DNA from: Bugula neritina
Taxonomy: Eukaryota > Bryozoa > Gymnolaemata > Cheilostomatida > Bugulidae
Direction of reading: 5' to 3'
Length of the DNA stretch: 60,000 bases
Assembly (NCBI GenBank): GCA_964035545.1
Contig: OZ037771.1
Coordinates: forward strand, 12,406,980-12,466,979
Positions 21,956 through 33,637 of the stretch are shown here, piece by piece. The notes beneath the pieces were generated by a model that was not told the origin of the DNA, did not search any database, and saw only the letters and a program-made list of their open reading frames with translations. Numbering within the stretch: the stretch's first letter is position 1; each line of letters begins with the position of its first letter. Both the position numbers and the translations under genes were made by a program.

Positions 21956-24900
21956 TTATCCCATGTGGAAGTCCTTGTATTTAGCGGGGAGGACTCCACG
22001 GTTGCTTCTGGGTTGACGCTCTGGTGGTGGTGCCGCGTTCCTGAGAGGTGTTGCAGGCAGGGCAGGCATGTGGGGGGATTCATTAGGAGCATCTCCAACA
22101 TCAGTATCAGCAGCATCAGCGACACCAAGGGTCTGTGTGTTATCTGGTTTGAGGTGAACACGATTCCTACGCACTATAGACTGACCGTTGTCAACCAAGT
22201 AGGATCTGGGGGAGTCATGCTGTTCGACAATCATTCCTGGCGACCATTCTTTGTCAGTGCTTGACCTGATTAGTGCAGGAGTCCCAGGTTCCAGATCAGC
22301 CAACGGCCGTGCATGGCGGTCGTGGTACTTCTTCTGCAAGTTTTGGTTGGCTATTAGTTGTTGGCTAGCCTCAATAACAACTGGTTTAAGCGACTCGGCA
22401 GTGATTGGCAAATCACTTCTTAGGGCTCTGTTGAACAGAAGCTCAGCTGGACTGAAAGCACAGCCAGTGATAGGAGATTGCCTGTATCTGAGTAGTGACC
22501 TGTATATATCCTCTCTTTCATCCTCACATTTTTTTAGAAAGGCTTTCATCGTTTGCACATAACGCTCAGCCATTCCATTGGACTTAGGGTAGTGCGGACT
22601 AGATGTTACAATGGTGAAGCACCAGCTTGATGCAAAAGTCTGCATGATTCTACTGCTGAAAGGCATGTTGTCCGCCAGAATGGACACTGGCACCCCGTGT
22701 ACAGCAAATATGGATTTCAATGCCAAAACCACGTCTTCAGCAGTCTTTCTCCTGAGTAATCTCAGCTCGGGAAAGTGAGAGTAACAGTCCACAACTACCA
22801 AGTAATCATTATTCTTATAGGACAGTATATCCATAGCCACTTTATTCCATGGTAGACTTGGCAGCTCATGAGACATTAACGGCTCTTTCTGTTGACGGTT
22901 GGAAAACTTAGCGCAGGTGAGGCAACTTGACACTTCATTCCGTATATCAGCAGATAGCCCAGGCCAATAGAATGATTTCCTCGCAAGCTCTCTGCATTTC
23001 TCAACGCCCAGGTGGCCCATGTGTAGCGACTTTAGAATGTGCTTCCTCTGTGACTTCGGAACTATAAGCCGCTCTTCAACGTAAAGAAATCCATCCACAT
23101 CATAGATGTCAGATCTAACATTCCAGTAGGGTTGGATTTCTGTGGGGGCCTGACTCCGTCTACTCCATGACCAACCATCTTGCAGTGCTTTTTTCAGACT
23201 GTCCATTGTCGGGTCTTCAGCATATGACTGTCTCATCTCATTCATGGTGCTATCATCGGTTTCTAAGGCATGAACCATCACAACTTCACCTTCGAGATCA
23301 CACTGATCATTTGTAACGCGCTGAAGGTAGGCTTGGGATAGTGTGTCAGCAATATATAAATACTTGCCCGGAACATATGTGAACTCAGCTATCCGGTATC
23401 TTTGCAGTCGCAGAAGTAGTCTTTGCAGCCTTGGGGATGCCTTGTGCAACGACTTGTTCATTATCGGGACGAGAGGTTTATGATCCGTCTGTATGTGAAC
23501 AGCACGTCCATAGAGTTAGCTGTGAAAGCGCTCACAGCCGAACACAACTGCTAGCAGCTCCTTATCTATTTGGGGATAGTTGCACTCAGTCTCAGTTAAG
23601 CTGCGTGAAGCGTATGCAACAGGTTTACCTTCCTGTAGTAACACTGCACCAAGTCCCGACTTTGAAGCGTCAACTTGTAAATGCGCATCCTTGGTAACAT
23701 CAAAATACTGCAAGACAGGTTCAGATGTAAGCAAGCGTTTAATTACCTGGAAGCTTTCCATTTGTTCTTTGGACCACACCCACTGACTATCACTCTTCAG
23801 TAGCACTCTCAAGGGCTCAGTACAGGCTGACATGTTGGGTATGTAGGCTCTTAGAAAATTGAGAGTACCAATCAGTCTTTATACTCCCTCTCGGTCTGTT
23901 GGGTCAGGCATGGCCTCAATAGCAGCTATCTTGTCTGGGTCAGGACGCAGACCATCTTTCGATACTATATGGCCTAAATAGCGTACCTCCGTCTGATTCA
24001 ACTGAATCTTCTTGCGATTAAACTTCACATTAGCCTCTTTGGCCTTTACCAATAGCTTTCTCAGATTGGCATCATGTTCCTGTTGTGTCTTTCCAGCTAC
24101 AATGATGTCATCAAAATACACTGAGACACCAGGCAAGTCTCCAACTATTTGCTCCACCTTCTTCTCAAAGACTTCAGCACTTGAGTGAAGACCAAATGGA
24201 AGTCTATCAAAACAGTAGCGACCATATGGGGTGTTGAACGTTGTGAGCAGACTACTCTCTTTGGTCAAGGCTACATGCCAGTATCCATGTTTCATGTCCA
24301 TGATGGTGTAGTATTGCATACCATTGAATCTGAAGGCAATGTCTTCTAATGTGGGTATCTTGTGATGTTCTCGTCTCACTGCTCTGTTCAGGTCCTTGGG
24401 GTCTAGGCATATACGAACCGACCCATCTTTCTTTTCAACGCATACCATACTACTCACCCAGTTGGTTGGTACGTCAACCTTAGATATGATTCCAGATGCC
24501 TCCATATCATCCAGTTCCTTTTTCACTTTGTCTAACATACTGAGTGGGACACGTCTTGGATGATGAACCACAGGCTTCACATTCTCGTCAACACATATCT
24601 CGTGCTCTCCATCAAGTCTGCCAACTCCTTCAAACACCTCAGGAAACTCCTGAAGTATCGAGGTTGACAACTGATTAACTCTGCGGATCAGACCAAAAGA
24701 TTCAGCAGCCTCGAGGCCAAGTATGGGAGGAAGGTCCTCATCAACCACCTCGAAGTGGACACTCTGGCTAGGCTCCTTGTGGTTCACGGTGAGTTGAACT
24801 GCACCCACATTCTTGATCTTGGCCTTATTATAGCCGTAAAGGCATACAGAAGTGGGCTTTAGAGTAGCACCAAGTGACTGAACGGTTCTTAGGTTGATGC

Positions 24901-25870
24901 AATTTGTTTCAGCTCCAGTATCAATCTTAAACTGAATATCATTGGCCTTTCCTTTGTCACTGACCTTCATCGGAAGAATCCAAGATTTCAATTTAGATTC
25001 ATTAGAAAGAGCACCAACAGCACCTATGAACAAGCTATTCATTTGTTTCGCTGCAAGAGCTTTGCCTTTGCAGACTTTCTCAAAGTGATTTTTCTTCCCG
25101 CAGTTATGACATGTCTCGCCATAAGCAGGACATCTACCTTTGGCATGTGTATATCCACAAAATTTGCAATCTATGTTGTCCTTACGTGTGTTACTTCTGG
25201 TTTTATTTTGCGTAGCGCCAGGCTGACTCTGCACAGTGCTGACTGCAGCATCATTTATCTCATTGACTGTCTTCATAGTAGTATCACCGGCAGCCATCCT
25301 TGACATCTGATGTTTGGTAATCTCAGCAGCACGGATGTCATCTAAGGCACTCTCAAGTTTAACGTTTTTGTCACGGAGTAGCCGTTCCTTCAGCTTTCCA
25401 TCAGTGAGTCCAAACACAATTCTGCAGAGAAGCATTCGGTCTCGCAATTCGCCAAAATCACATTTTGTAGCTTGAGTTTTTAGACGTTTCACAAAGGTGT
25501 CAATGGGCTCTCCATCACTCTGACTGAGAGACCAAAAAACAAACCATTCATACAACACGTTACGCCGGGGATTGCAATAGGCTTCAAACTGCTCCAAAAC
25601 ATCAGCCATAACATCCTTGCTTTTACCTGCGGGAAAGTCAAATTGACCATAAATCTCAGTAGCTTCCTCACCAGCCTGGTTCAGAAGTATAGCAACCTGA
25701 CGTCTATTAATACCCGCATTCTCAGGAGGAGGCTCTTGGCCACTCTCTTGAGGCTTCAAAACCAAATCACTTGCAAGCAAATAATTTTCCAAGGCCCTTC
25801 TCCACTTCCTCCAATTGTCTGACACATTACCTTCAAATGATAATTCTCCAGGGGCCTTCAAACCTTCCAT
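21956..25870 (-). pseudogene. Gag-Pol of element B with two in-frame stops
   Basis: One minus-strand frame runs from the ATG at 25870 to 21956. In order it shows Gag, a zinc knuckle CHNCGKKNHFEKVC, aspartic protease (KIDTGAETN), reverse transcriptase with the YFDDI active site, RNase H (LQVDASKSGLGAVLL), an HHCC integrase zinc domain (HMGHLG.. CLTC) and an integrase core with Asp, Asp and Glu positions (VVVDCYSH, ILADNMPF, NGMAERY). In-frame stops lie at 23879-23881 (between RT and RNase H) and 23516-23518 (end of RNase H). The frame is otherwise continuous, so the copy is barely decayed. Fusion of Gag and Pol in one frame is usual for some Ty3-type lineages. Confidence 0.95.
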
Positions 25871-25968
25871 GACAGCTCCAAGGCAGACCAACACAGTCCA
25901 CAACAACAAACAACTAAAAGCCAAACAATCACCACTCCAGTGGCAAAGTAGGGTGCGAGTACGATCTA

Positions 25969-25978
25969 GCTGCCACCA
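25969..25978 (-). other. Primer binding site of element B
   Basis: TGGTGGCAGC on the minus strand lies directly after the 5' LTR. The same ten bases head the primer site of element A, so both families use the same tRNA primer. The tRNA species was not identified. Confidence 0.8.
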
Positions 25979-26311
25979 TGAAACATTAAGTATAGTGAGT
26001 ATATAATTACCTGAGAGTTACTCGAAGTATGTAGGCATGACATTGAAGCATCGAAAGAACAATAAACTTAAAGTGGGGTCTGGCCGGCCAGGGGAATACA
26101 AGGACCAAAAGTATAGTACTGATTTATAATTATTTTATCACAAAGTCTATCGGCGTGTTTATCTACTGTAGGCTGACATCTTTCATCTCTTAGTCTCTCG
26201 TTCGTCCTTGACCCAATATGTATTTTAATAAACAAATGCACATGACATTATAACGTAGCATCTCGCTAGTCCGTAATTAGTGATAAACAAAAGACACATA
26301 ATAATATAACA
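25979..26311 (-). repeat. 5' LTR of element B
   Basis: 333 bp. Same sequence as the left LTR except for one missing A in GGGGAAATAC and an 18-nt insertion (ACAAAAGACACATAATAA) near 26287-26304. Confidence 0.96.
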
Positions 26312-26316
26312 ATACT

Positions 26317-27354
26317 GAAACTGTGATTAATTTAAGATTCTACTTACAAGCGTTGTTTTTCCATATTTTTACCAGGCACTGCCAAAACATTCAACTGCTG
26401 GAGGTGTGCGCAACTCACCATTTTAGCACAGCTTAAGCTTGAGATACAAACCTTGATAAAGATAGCTGGCCAAGCAGCTACTATTTAAACTTAATGTATT
26501 CTTTCAACGGCAAGCCAACTTTGGTGCATAGCTGAAATAATGCTGTATAGTGATGAATGCCAACATTTATTTTTTACAAACATGTTCTAATTCAAAAACT
26601 ACTTTGCCTTCTGTTTTAAATTGTTAGACGACTACAATATTTTTATTCATATTCTATTTTATATATGGCTATATGCATGCTTTATTAGTACTTAAAATTT
26701 TAGCATTCCAATACGTATAATATAATAACATTTCACATATACCCTGGATTTCCATTGCTTTGCATTATATAAAAATATTTTTCATTTGATGTTTGGGAAC
26801 AAAAATCTATCCACAGGATTTACGTATTCATATGAAGAAATAATAAAAAAAATTAGTGTAGTAAAAAATATTATTAGAGCCATCGAGCAGTACACGTTGC
26901 GTCAAGTTGACGGCCCTGAATAACAATATTGTGAATATAGAGACTAGGTCAAGGTAATTTTTATCGGACTTGCAAGTTAAATCATTCTGGCAATATAATT
27001 TAACTAACTCAAAGCTAGGTCAATTAATTTTGATATATTGTGATTGGTTGATACAAGTTGTAATGCTAATTTTATATTAAATTTGTTGAGTTTTATAAAA
27101 ATTTTGTATGTAAATAATTGGTTGTACCCCAAGACGTCCGTTTTGTGCTCCAAGACGTCCGTAATATGGATATAAATAGAGTTGTAATTTTTAGTAGCAG
27201 TCAGTCGACTGTTGCCTGTTGTAATGTTTATAATTGACTCTTATAAATATAATAAATTTTATTCTTTGCGAAATACTTTGCTCTTTGATTAGGTTGCTAT
27301 TGAGTTGGCAATAGTGGTGGTTAGTTTCTATAGGTTTGTCAATGGTGATTACTT
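26317..27354. other. Intergenic DNA with LTR- or promoter-like segment
   Basis: Mostly AT-rich with no exon. Around 27127-27260 two copies of CAAGACGTCCGT precede a TATAAATAGA box and, about 75 bp later, AATAAATTTTATT. This order (TATA, then poly(A) signal within 100 bp) suits an LTR R region, but no matching partner repeat was seen. Confidence 0.4.
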
Positions 27355-27681
27355 GCGCTGCAATTCCTGTTGAATCTTGGTGATTCAAATCCCAGGAATC
27401 TGATTTCTGTCACTGTCTCTGACTACAGCTGCTGTGATATAAATCGGCGAACCATAGCCGTGTCCCTGTCATGCTCCAGCACTGTTACCGAACACCAGAA
27501 ATCATTTTTCCACTGTAGTGACTCTCTTGCGTTGCGGAATTCCTGTCGAGTCTCTGCGATTCAAACATCAGGAATCAGATTTCTGTCACTGTCTCTGACT
27601 ACAGTTGCTGTGATATAAATCGGCAAACCATAGCCGTGTCCCTATCACACTTCAGCACTGTTACCGAACACCAGAAATCAA
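27355..27681. repeat. Two-copy direct repeat, period about 176 bp
   Basis: Blocks beginning AATTCCTGT and containing GATTTCTGTCACTGTCTCTG, GATATAAATCGGC and CTGTTACCGAACACCAGAAA occur at 27361-27508 and 27537-27679. They differ by scattered substitutions. No ORF is conserved between copies. Confidence 0.85.
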
Positions 27682-28599
27682 TAGTCACTGGAAAATATTA
27701 AAATCGCATTAGCAAATAATTTGGCAACAAACAGTATTAGATAGTTTAATTAGTTTTCCGCACAAGGGAATTCTATTCCGACCCTCATTGTTAAGTGAGA
27801 TTACTTACCGTCAATAGTGACACCTGGTGTCAGACACAAATTTACTTCATTAGTAACTACATTGTTGATGTTTTTCTTTAACTTTCCCATTAAATAAATA
27901 ATTTCATAGCATCAGCACTATGGCACCAACATTTTATGTATAAGCAACTAATATTTTGACATAATTTATTGCATTTTTTTCTAAAATGTTGACAGTAGGT
28001 AGCTGTAATAGTATTGCATGTATGTAAAGTTCAATGATATATCTTTATTTAGAAAACACAACTAATCACACCAAACACATCTTCAAGACTGATGATATAT
28101 AAAATAGCTTTATAAAGAATCAATTAGTATGACCATACTGGTTGTTTCCAAAGCCACAAAAAAACTATTTATGGCGTACAGAAAAACAGCACAATTACAG
28201 TATTCACAAAACAGCTTACAATAATCGCGTGATGCAATATCATGCACATTACAGTTGCTAATATGTTGTGTATCAAAGCATTCACCAGCATTCACACTTA
28301 ATTATAATTCATGATATACTACAATATTTTTTCTTTTATAAAAATATAAAACATTTAATTTCCTAGAGCAATATATATGTACTTTTTGCAAAAACTAAAA
28401 TAAGTTTGCAATAGAAGAGCAATATTCAATTATTCAATCTTATGGCTTGCTTCAAAATCTTCAGCTATATAGATGTGTTCCCCATTGTCAACTTTTGTAG
28501 GATTTATAAATAGCTATGCTTTTAATTGATTATTAAAGATGTAAAAAGTGCTATTATAAAATACATATACATAATTAGGTGTCTGCGGCAACAACTGGT
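27682..28599. other. Intergenic, no gene seen
   Basis: AT-rich sequence; no exon, RNA gene or clear repeat was supported. Confidence 0.5.
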
Positions 28600-31500
28600 A
28601 GCCGAGCGGCTTGTTTGGCCGCCGTCAGGTACTGCTGGCAGTTGCCCCCCAGCCTGTTGGGAAGTGTGGAAATAAAGGACACTTCCACGGGAACTGTTTA
28701 CACACTGAGAGGATATGGTTAAGCCTCAATGTCCCAAGGTAAAATCCGTCAACCATGGGCTTTGAATAACACTTCCAGGATCAAGGCCAAAGCCCAAACC
28801 CAGTAGGGTGAGGAGGACGCCTTTTTCAGAGTGCAGCGCTGCACCATTTCCGAATACTCTGGGGTTACAGTTTTTTTGTCAAAGTAGCAAGCACCCAAGA
28901 AAGTTAGCAGACCTTTAGGTTTGACAAAACCTCCGGCTTTGCCATTTAAAAATTGCATTGAAAGATTGCAGGAGAAAACAATGTACGAGAAGTGGGAGCA
29001 ATATCGAGATTTCCCTTGACTGCCCACAAGTCCTCGAAAACCCTTCGCAATCGGAAAGCATGGGTGCATCCCAAACTCTATGCAAACTTGTCAGCAAAGC
29101 TGCAACATTACTGTTGGACACAGGGTATACAACCAATCTTTTGAGCAGGCATCTCTTTGACACACTAAGTACACAAGACAGAGCTAACCTGGAGCCATAC
29201 AAAGGAGAGCACAGCAAATTTGTGAAAAAGTCGTGCATTCCATTTCATGGCATGATTGAGCTGACGGGATAAGTCCGTGAGCAGGTAATCAGCGAGACTT
29301 TCATCGTCAGTCAGCTGAAGGAGGATGCCGTATTAGAGATGTCATCACCAAAAAGACACAAGTGCCACATTGACTTTAACAAGTCGTCTGTGATGTGGGC
29401 TGGGCTTGAGCTCGCTTGTGTTTATAAGTTTGGCAGGCCCTTGGTAGGGGAGTGCAGGTGGTGCGGCCCTGCAACATTCAGGGATGCTCTCGAATTACAG
29501 TTTGCTGCAGAATGAACTGTAAAAAATACTTTGACTTAAGAATGGTCGAAGGAACACTTGGTGCGTCTAGCTCCCAAACAGTCTGAATTGACTGCTCGAA
29601 TGTAGAGAGTTCCTGACACAGTGCAATAACCCTTTCACGGAGTGAGAGGAGTTGCCGGCTGGCTTGTTAGTGAGGAAGCTTTACTCTGTGCAGGAAGAGG
29701 ATATAGGGCTCAACATAGAGAATGCAGAGAAAACCCGTGGAGTACTCCCTACGAACGACAGAGGACCGGTACCAAAACACTTGGTATATTTGTATGGGAA
29801 TGCATGTGATGGCTGTGAGAATAACAGGAAAATCCAGATAGTTGTGCAATAACTCTCTGTGTAAAAAGATGTGTTCAGTCACAATTACCATGATATGGTG
29901 GTAGGACGGGGCCGATTTTCTAGCCGAACCGCCAGCTAGATCCTGGAAAAAAAACAGAAGTGAGCTGTTAGGTGCAAGATCTTCTGAGCTGAGACCTGAT
30001 TTAGCCAACCTATAGTACTTAGAGCTCTCAATCTGGAGGTTTTGCATAAATTATTGCAAACTGAACAACGTGATCATTTAGCACGCTTACTTTCTTTTAA
30101 GAATCAATAAGTAGCTTGGATGTCTTAGCTGGTAGCAAGTTATTCAGTACGTCAATATTTGCTGAGCGGGTACCGGCAGGTGCCTTTGAGTCTTAATGCA
30201 CAAGACAAGGTAGCGTTTATAATGTAGGATGGGCTCTGGAAATGGAAGATGTTACCGTTTAGATTTACATCCACTGCGGCCACGTTTCAGCGACTCATGG
30301 AGCAGGTCTTCAGAGGGTTACACTGGAAGACACTGCTCATCTACCTCCATGATGTCATTGTCATTTCCCCTGACTTTGACACACATTTTAATTCACTCAG
30401 GGAGGTGTTTGAGAGATTTGAAACTGCTGGTCTAAAGATCAAGTCCTCTAAGTGTGAGTTGTTGCACCCAGAAGTAAGGTACCTAGACAATGTAGTTAAC
30501 CGGGACTGAGTAGCTACCGACCCCGAGAAGACATGAGCTGTAAGAGAGTGTGTGGTTCCTCTGAACCTCCTTGAATTGCAGACATTTCTTGGGTTGGTAA
30601 GGCACTGCAGGCAGTACATACTCAATTTCGCAGAGATTGCACAGCCATTAAAGCGGCTGACAGCAAAAAGGGCTTGTTGGCAGTGAGCAAATCAGTAGGC
30701 ATTTGAGCACCTCAAGGATTGCCTGATGCAGGTACCTATCTTGGTCTACCTCGATCTGGTGAAGAAGTACATTCTGGACACTGATGCTAGTAACCACAAT
30801 GTAGGAGCTATGCTGTCTCAGATTCAGGATGGTCGTGAGATGGTAGTGGCCTACTACAGTAAAACTATCTCGACTCCTAAAAAGAACTACTGTACTACCA
30901 GGCAAGAACTCCTGGCCGCATTTAGGTCAGTGAAGTGCTTCAGGCCAAATCTGTATAAGCTGATGTTCAGGCTGCAAATGAATCATACTTCCTTGCTATG
31001 GTTGTGCAAGCGAGCTAAATTTTCAAGCCAGGTTGCTCGTCGGCTTGAGATTTTGCCTGAATGTTCATACCGGATCGAGTACCGATCCAAAAGAAAACAC
31101 GGTAATGCCAATGAATTGAGCCGGCGGCCTGGAGAGTAGTGTAAGCAATGTCTTAATAATGAGTCCAGGAATGGTAGACCCCCCTCGCTCAAATGTAAAA
31201 AACAGATGGAAAAAGCGAGTGCGTATAGCTGAGAAGAAGGCAAACTCCGATCCAATTCCTCCAGCGCTGTCAACAACCTTAATGTAAACCTTACACTCTT
31301 TTGAAACGTCAAAGAACTTTGCAAATTTCAAGCTACGCTACCGGGGATGGTAGCCAACTTAATCCGGGCCAAGAAAAAAGGACGGCGACCTAGTGAGGCT
31401 GAACAAAGGGTAAAGTGTGCAGAGCTCAAGTATTTCTGTGACCATTGGGACTTTATCATGTTCAATAATGATAGGTTGTTAACAATAGCGTTAGCAACCA

Positions 31501-32580
31501 TTGTGGATGACCAGGAACATGAGAGGGTAGTCTGTCCGTTTGCCCTTCCTTAGGAGCTAATCTGGGACATTCATAAGCAAGCTCATGCTGGAGCTGGGCG
31601 AGGGGCTACGTGCCTTCAGCTTTGGTGGTAGTTGCCCGGGATGACCCGGATGCCCGACTGCGAGTGCGAAAGTGTGAGGTATGCCAAGCTAGCAAGCATG
31701 GCCACTCCACTGAGACCGCGGTAAGGCACTGCCTTCATGCCGGTTGTCTGTGGCAAATAATTGCCGTAGATTTGGTGGGCCCCATGCCCACGCCTGAGAG
31801 AGGTTATAACTGGATACTAGTGTAAACTGACCACTTTACGTGGTGGGCTGGTGCTCTGGTTACTCCTGTCGCGTCAGCCTTTAGGTCGGCCAAGACCCTT
31901 GATCAGAACGTGTTATTTTGGCTTGCTGGAACAAATGCACACTGATCAGGGTGCCCAGTTTTAGTCGCAGCTGGTGAACAATCTCTGTAAGGCATGGGAG
32001 GTCAACCAGAGCCGGACTACCCCATACCATCTGCAAGGGAATGGTGTTGTTGAGCAGAACAATCCTATGTTAAGCAACTCTCTAAGAAATCTGCTACTGG
32101 GTAAAAGTAGGGCTTGGTATTGCAGCAAATCATGTGAGCATTCCGTAAGTACGCTTCCTCCAGCACACTGGAGATCCTGAACTTTCTTATGGATACATAG
32201 ATGAGCTCATCACGCGTATGAAGACAGCTCACGATATTCTATGTGAACAGAATTGGCAGTTGAAGGGTGAAGGCGCTACGTAACTCTAAAGCTACACATT
32301 ACTACGCTACAGTAGTCACATGGAAAATCAGAATGATACGCTACACTACTTTTCATTGTATTGGCTAATGATCACCTAATCACGCTTTGTGTTACAACAG
32401 CTGCGAGCATATAAACAGGCAATCATACGCCAGCCCCACGCTTCCTTGGAGTAAAGCTGTCTTAGTTTAGTTGCTTGAGTTAAAGCTTAATAAATTATTT
32501 AGTTTCTTTCCATCTTGTGCCGGTTTTCTCACTCTTATATTATTCGCATGCAATAAATGTTATCTATACTCGCTACACTT
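28600..32580 (+). pseudogene. Ty3-type element C, heavily decayed
   Basis: Fragments in changing frames run in the expected order. A Gag tail (28600-29060) is alignable to the Gag tail of element A, and a protease LLDTGYTTN lies near 29110-29140. RT spans 30229-30509 with FRFTSTAATFQRLMEQVF and a YLHDV core that has lost one catalytic Asp. RNase H spans 30726-31139 (ILDTDASNHNVGAML). Integrase spans about 31560-32200, with CEVCQASKHG, VDLVGPMPTP and a later NGVVEQ. Many stops and frameshifts make it inactive. It is the same family as element A by Gag and protease. A 3' LTR-like stretch ends it. Confidence 0.9.
32270..32580 (+). repeat. Putative 3' LTR of element C
   Basis: After a purine-rich run (GAAGGGTGAAGG) the sequence holds a TATA-like CATATAAACAGG near 32408 and AATAAATTATTTAG near 32488, the order expected of an LTR. 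Its limits are approximate, no 5' partner was found, and it does not resemble the LTR of element A. Confidence 0.5.
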
Positions 32581-33637
32581 GGACCATTGATTTGAATAGT
32601 TCACATCAGCACCTGCATCGCACATAGCCTCAATAACCCACATACTGTGAAACAACAATATCATCCAAAAAATCTATAGAAAAACTGTACATTATTATTA
32701 TTTATTTGGAATTTTGTAGTAAGCTGTAGCAAAAATAACGATTCAGCAACAATAATGGGTGCTTTCTATTGATTGTAATAAATAAAGTGTGTGGCATTCC
32801 TCTCACACCAGAGGGCACAGACAGCAGTCTAACAAAACGAGTTAATGCATAAAAAGTAAATGAATATTGAACTATAGACTCTGAAACTTTTAATTCTTAT
32901 GAAATACCAATTAGTATGCATAACATAACTAATTGAAAGCTAACAATATTCAAAATAAAAAAATCATACCACTTTTTGGCTGTTTGACCTTCTGAAGCCC
33001 TACTGCTTTATGTATGTGGTAAAATAAACAATAGGGTTGAATTGCTGTTGCAAGTGTCAGGCAGACCTTAAAAGTTTCAACTTTATATTTTAAAAGGTTT
33101 GAAGAGTAAGTTCGAGGCCTGGCTGTGGTTTCCTAGACCTTATAGAATTTAGTGATGCCAATCACAAAATATGCAATTTAGAACATGTATTCTACTTTTC
33201 AACTAGTTAAGTAGAATGATAGCTTAATAGCTATAATAAAAACTTTTTCTATATTTAATTGACTAAAAGAAAACAACAATCACTGCGTATATAAACACTA
33301 TACTTCTTAGCTATATTTAAGCAGCTCATTATTTGCATTAGACTAAGGATATATCAAATACATTGTTTTTTGCCCTCCACAGTTTTATGTTTGTCTAGGT
33401 GTGGAAGATTATATACAGTTGAAAGGTTTCTGACAACAAACAAATATAAGCTACTTTCATTTACTTCCCTGATGGCATTTTGCCTAAATCACTGTACATA
33501 TTGCATGAATCAATCGAAGCAACTTTTTAAGAAGCTAGGGTGTGCCTACATAATGATCACAAGCACCTAAAACTTACAGCTAACTAAAAATATATACTTT
33601 TATAAAAACAATTTTTTTTACTGTTCTAATTGTTGCC
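32581..33637. other. 5' flank of protease-like paralog 2, no gene seen
   Basis: AT-rich; no exon supported. The promoter of the gene starting at 33638 should lie near the right end, but no clear TATA or initiator was recognised. Confidence 0.45.

Larger units (their letters stand above)
21487..26311 (-). mobile_element. Ty3-type LTR retrotransposon B, full length
   Basis: Both LTRs start TG and end CA, and the element is flanked by a direct repeat ATACT (21482-21486 and 26312-26316), so insertion boundaries are exact. The internal minus-strand region holds a single long Gag-Pol frame. A primer binding site abuts the right LTR and a polypurine tract abuts the left LTR. The LTRs appear identical apart from a 1-nt and an 18-nt indel, so the insertion is recent. 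Confidence 0.97.

Noticed and set aside
28598-28630. GGTAGCCGAGCGGC resembling the 5' end of a tRNA-Leu
   Set aside because: No matching T-arm or acceptor end follows; the sequence runs into the Gag remnant of element C.
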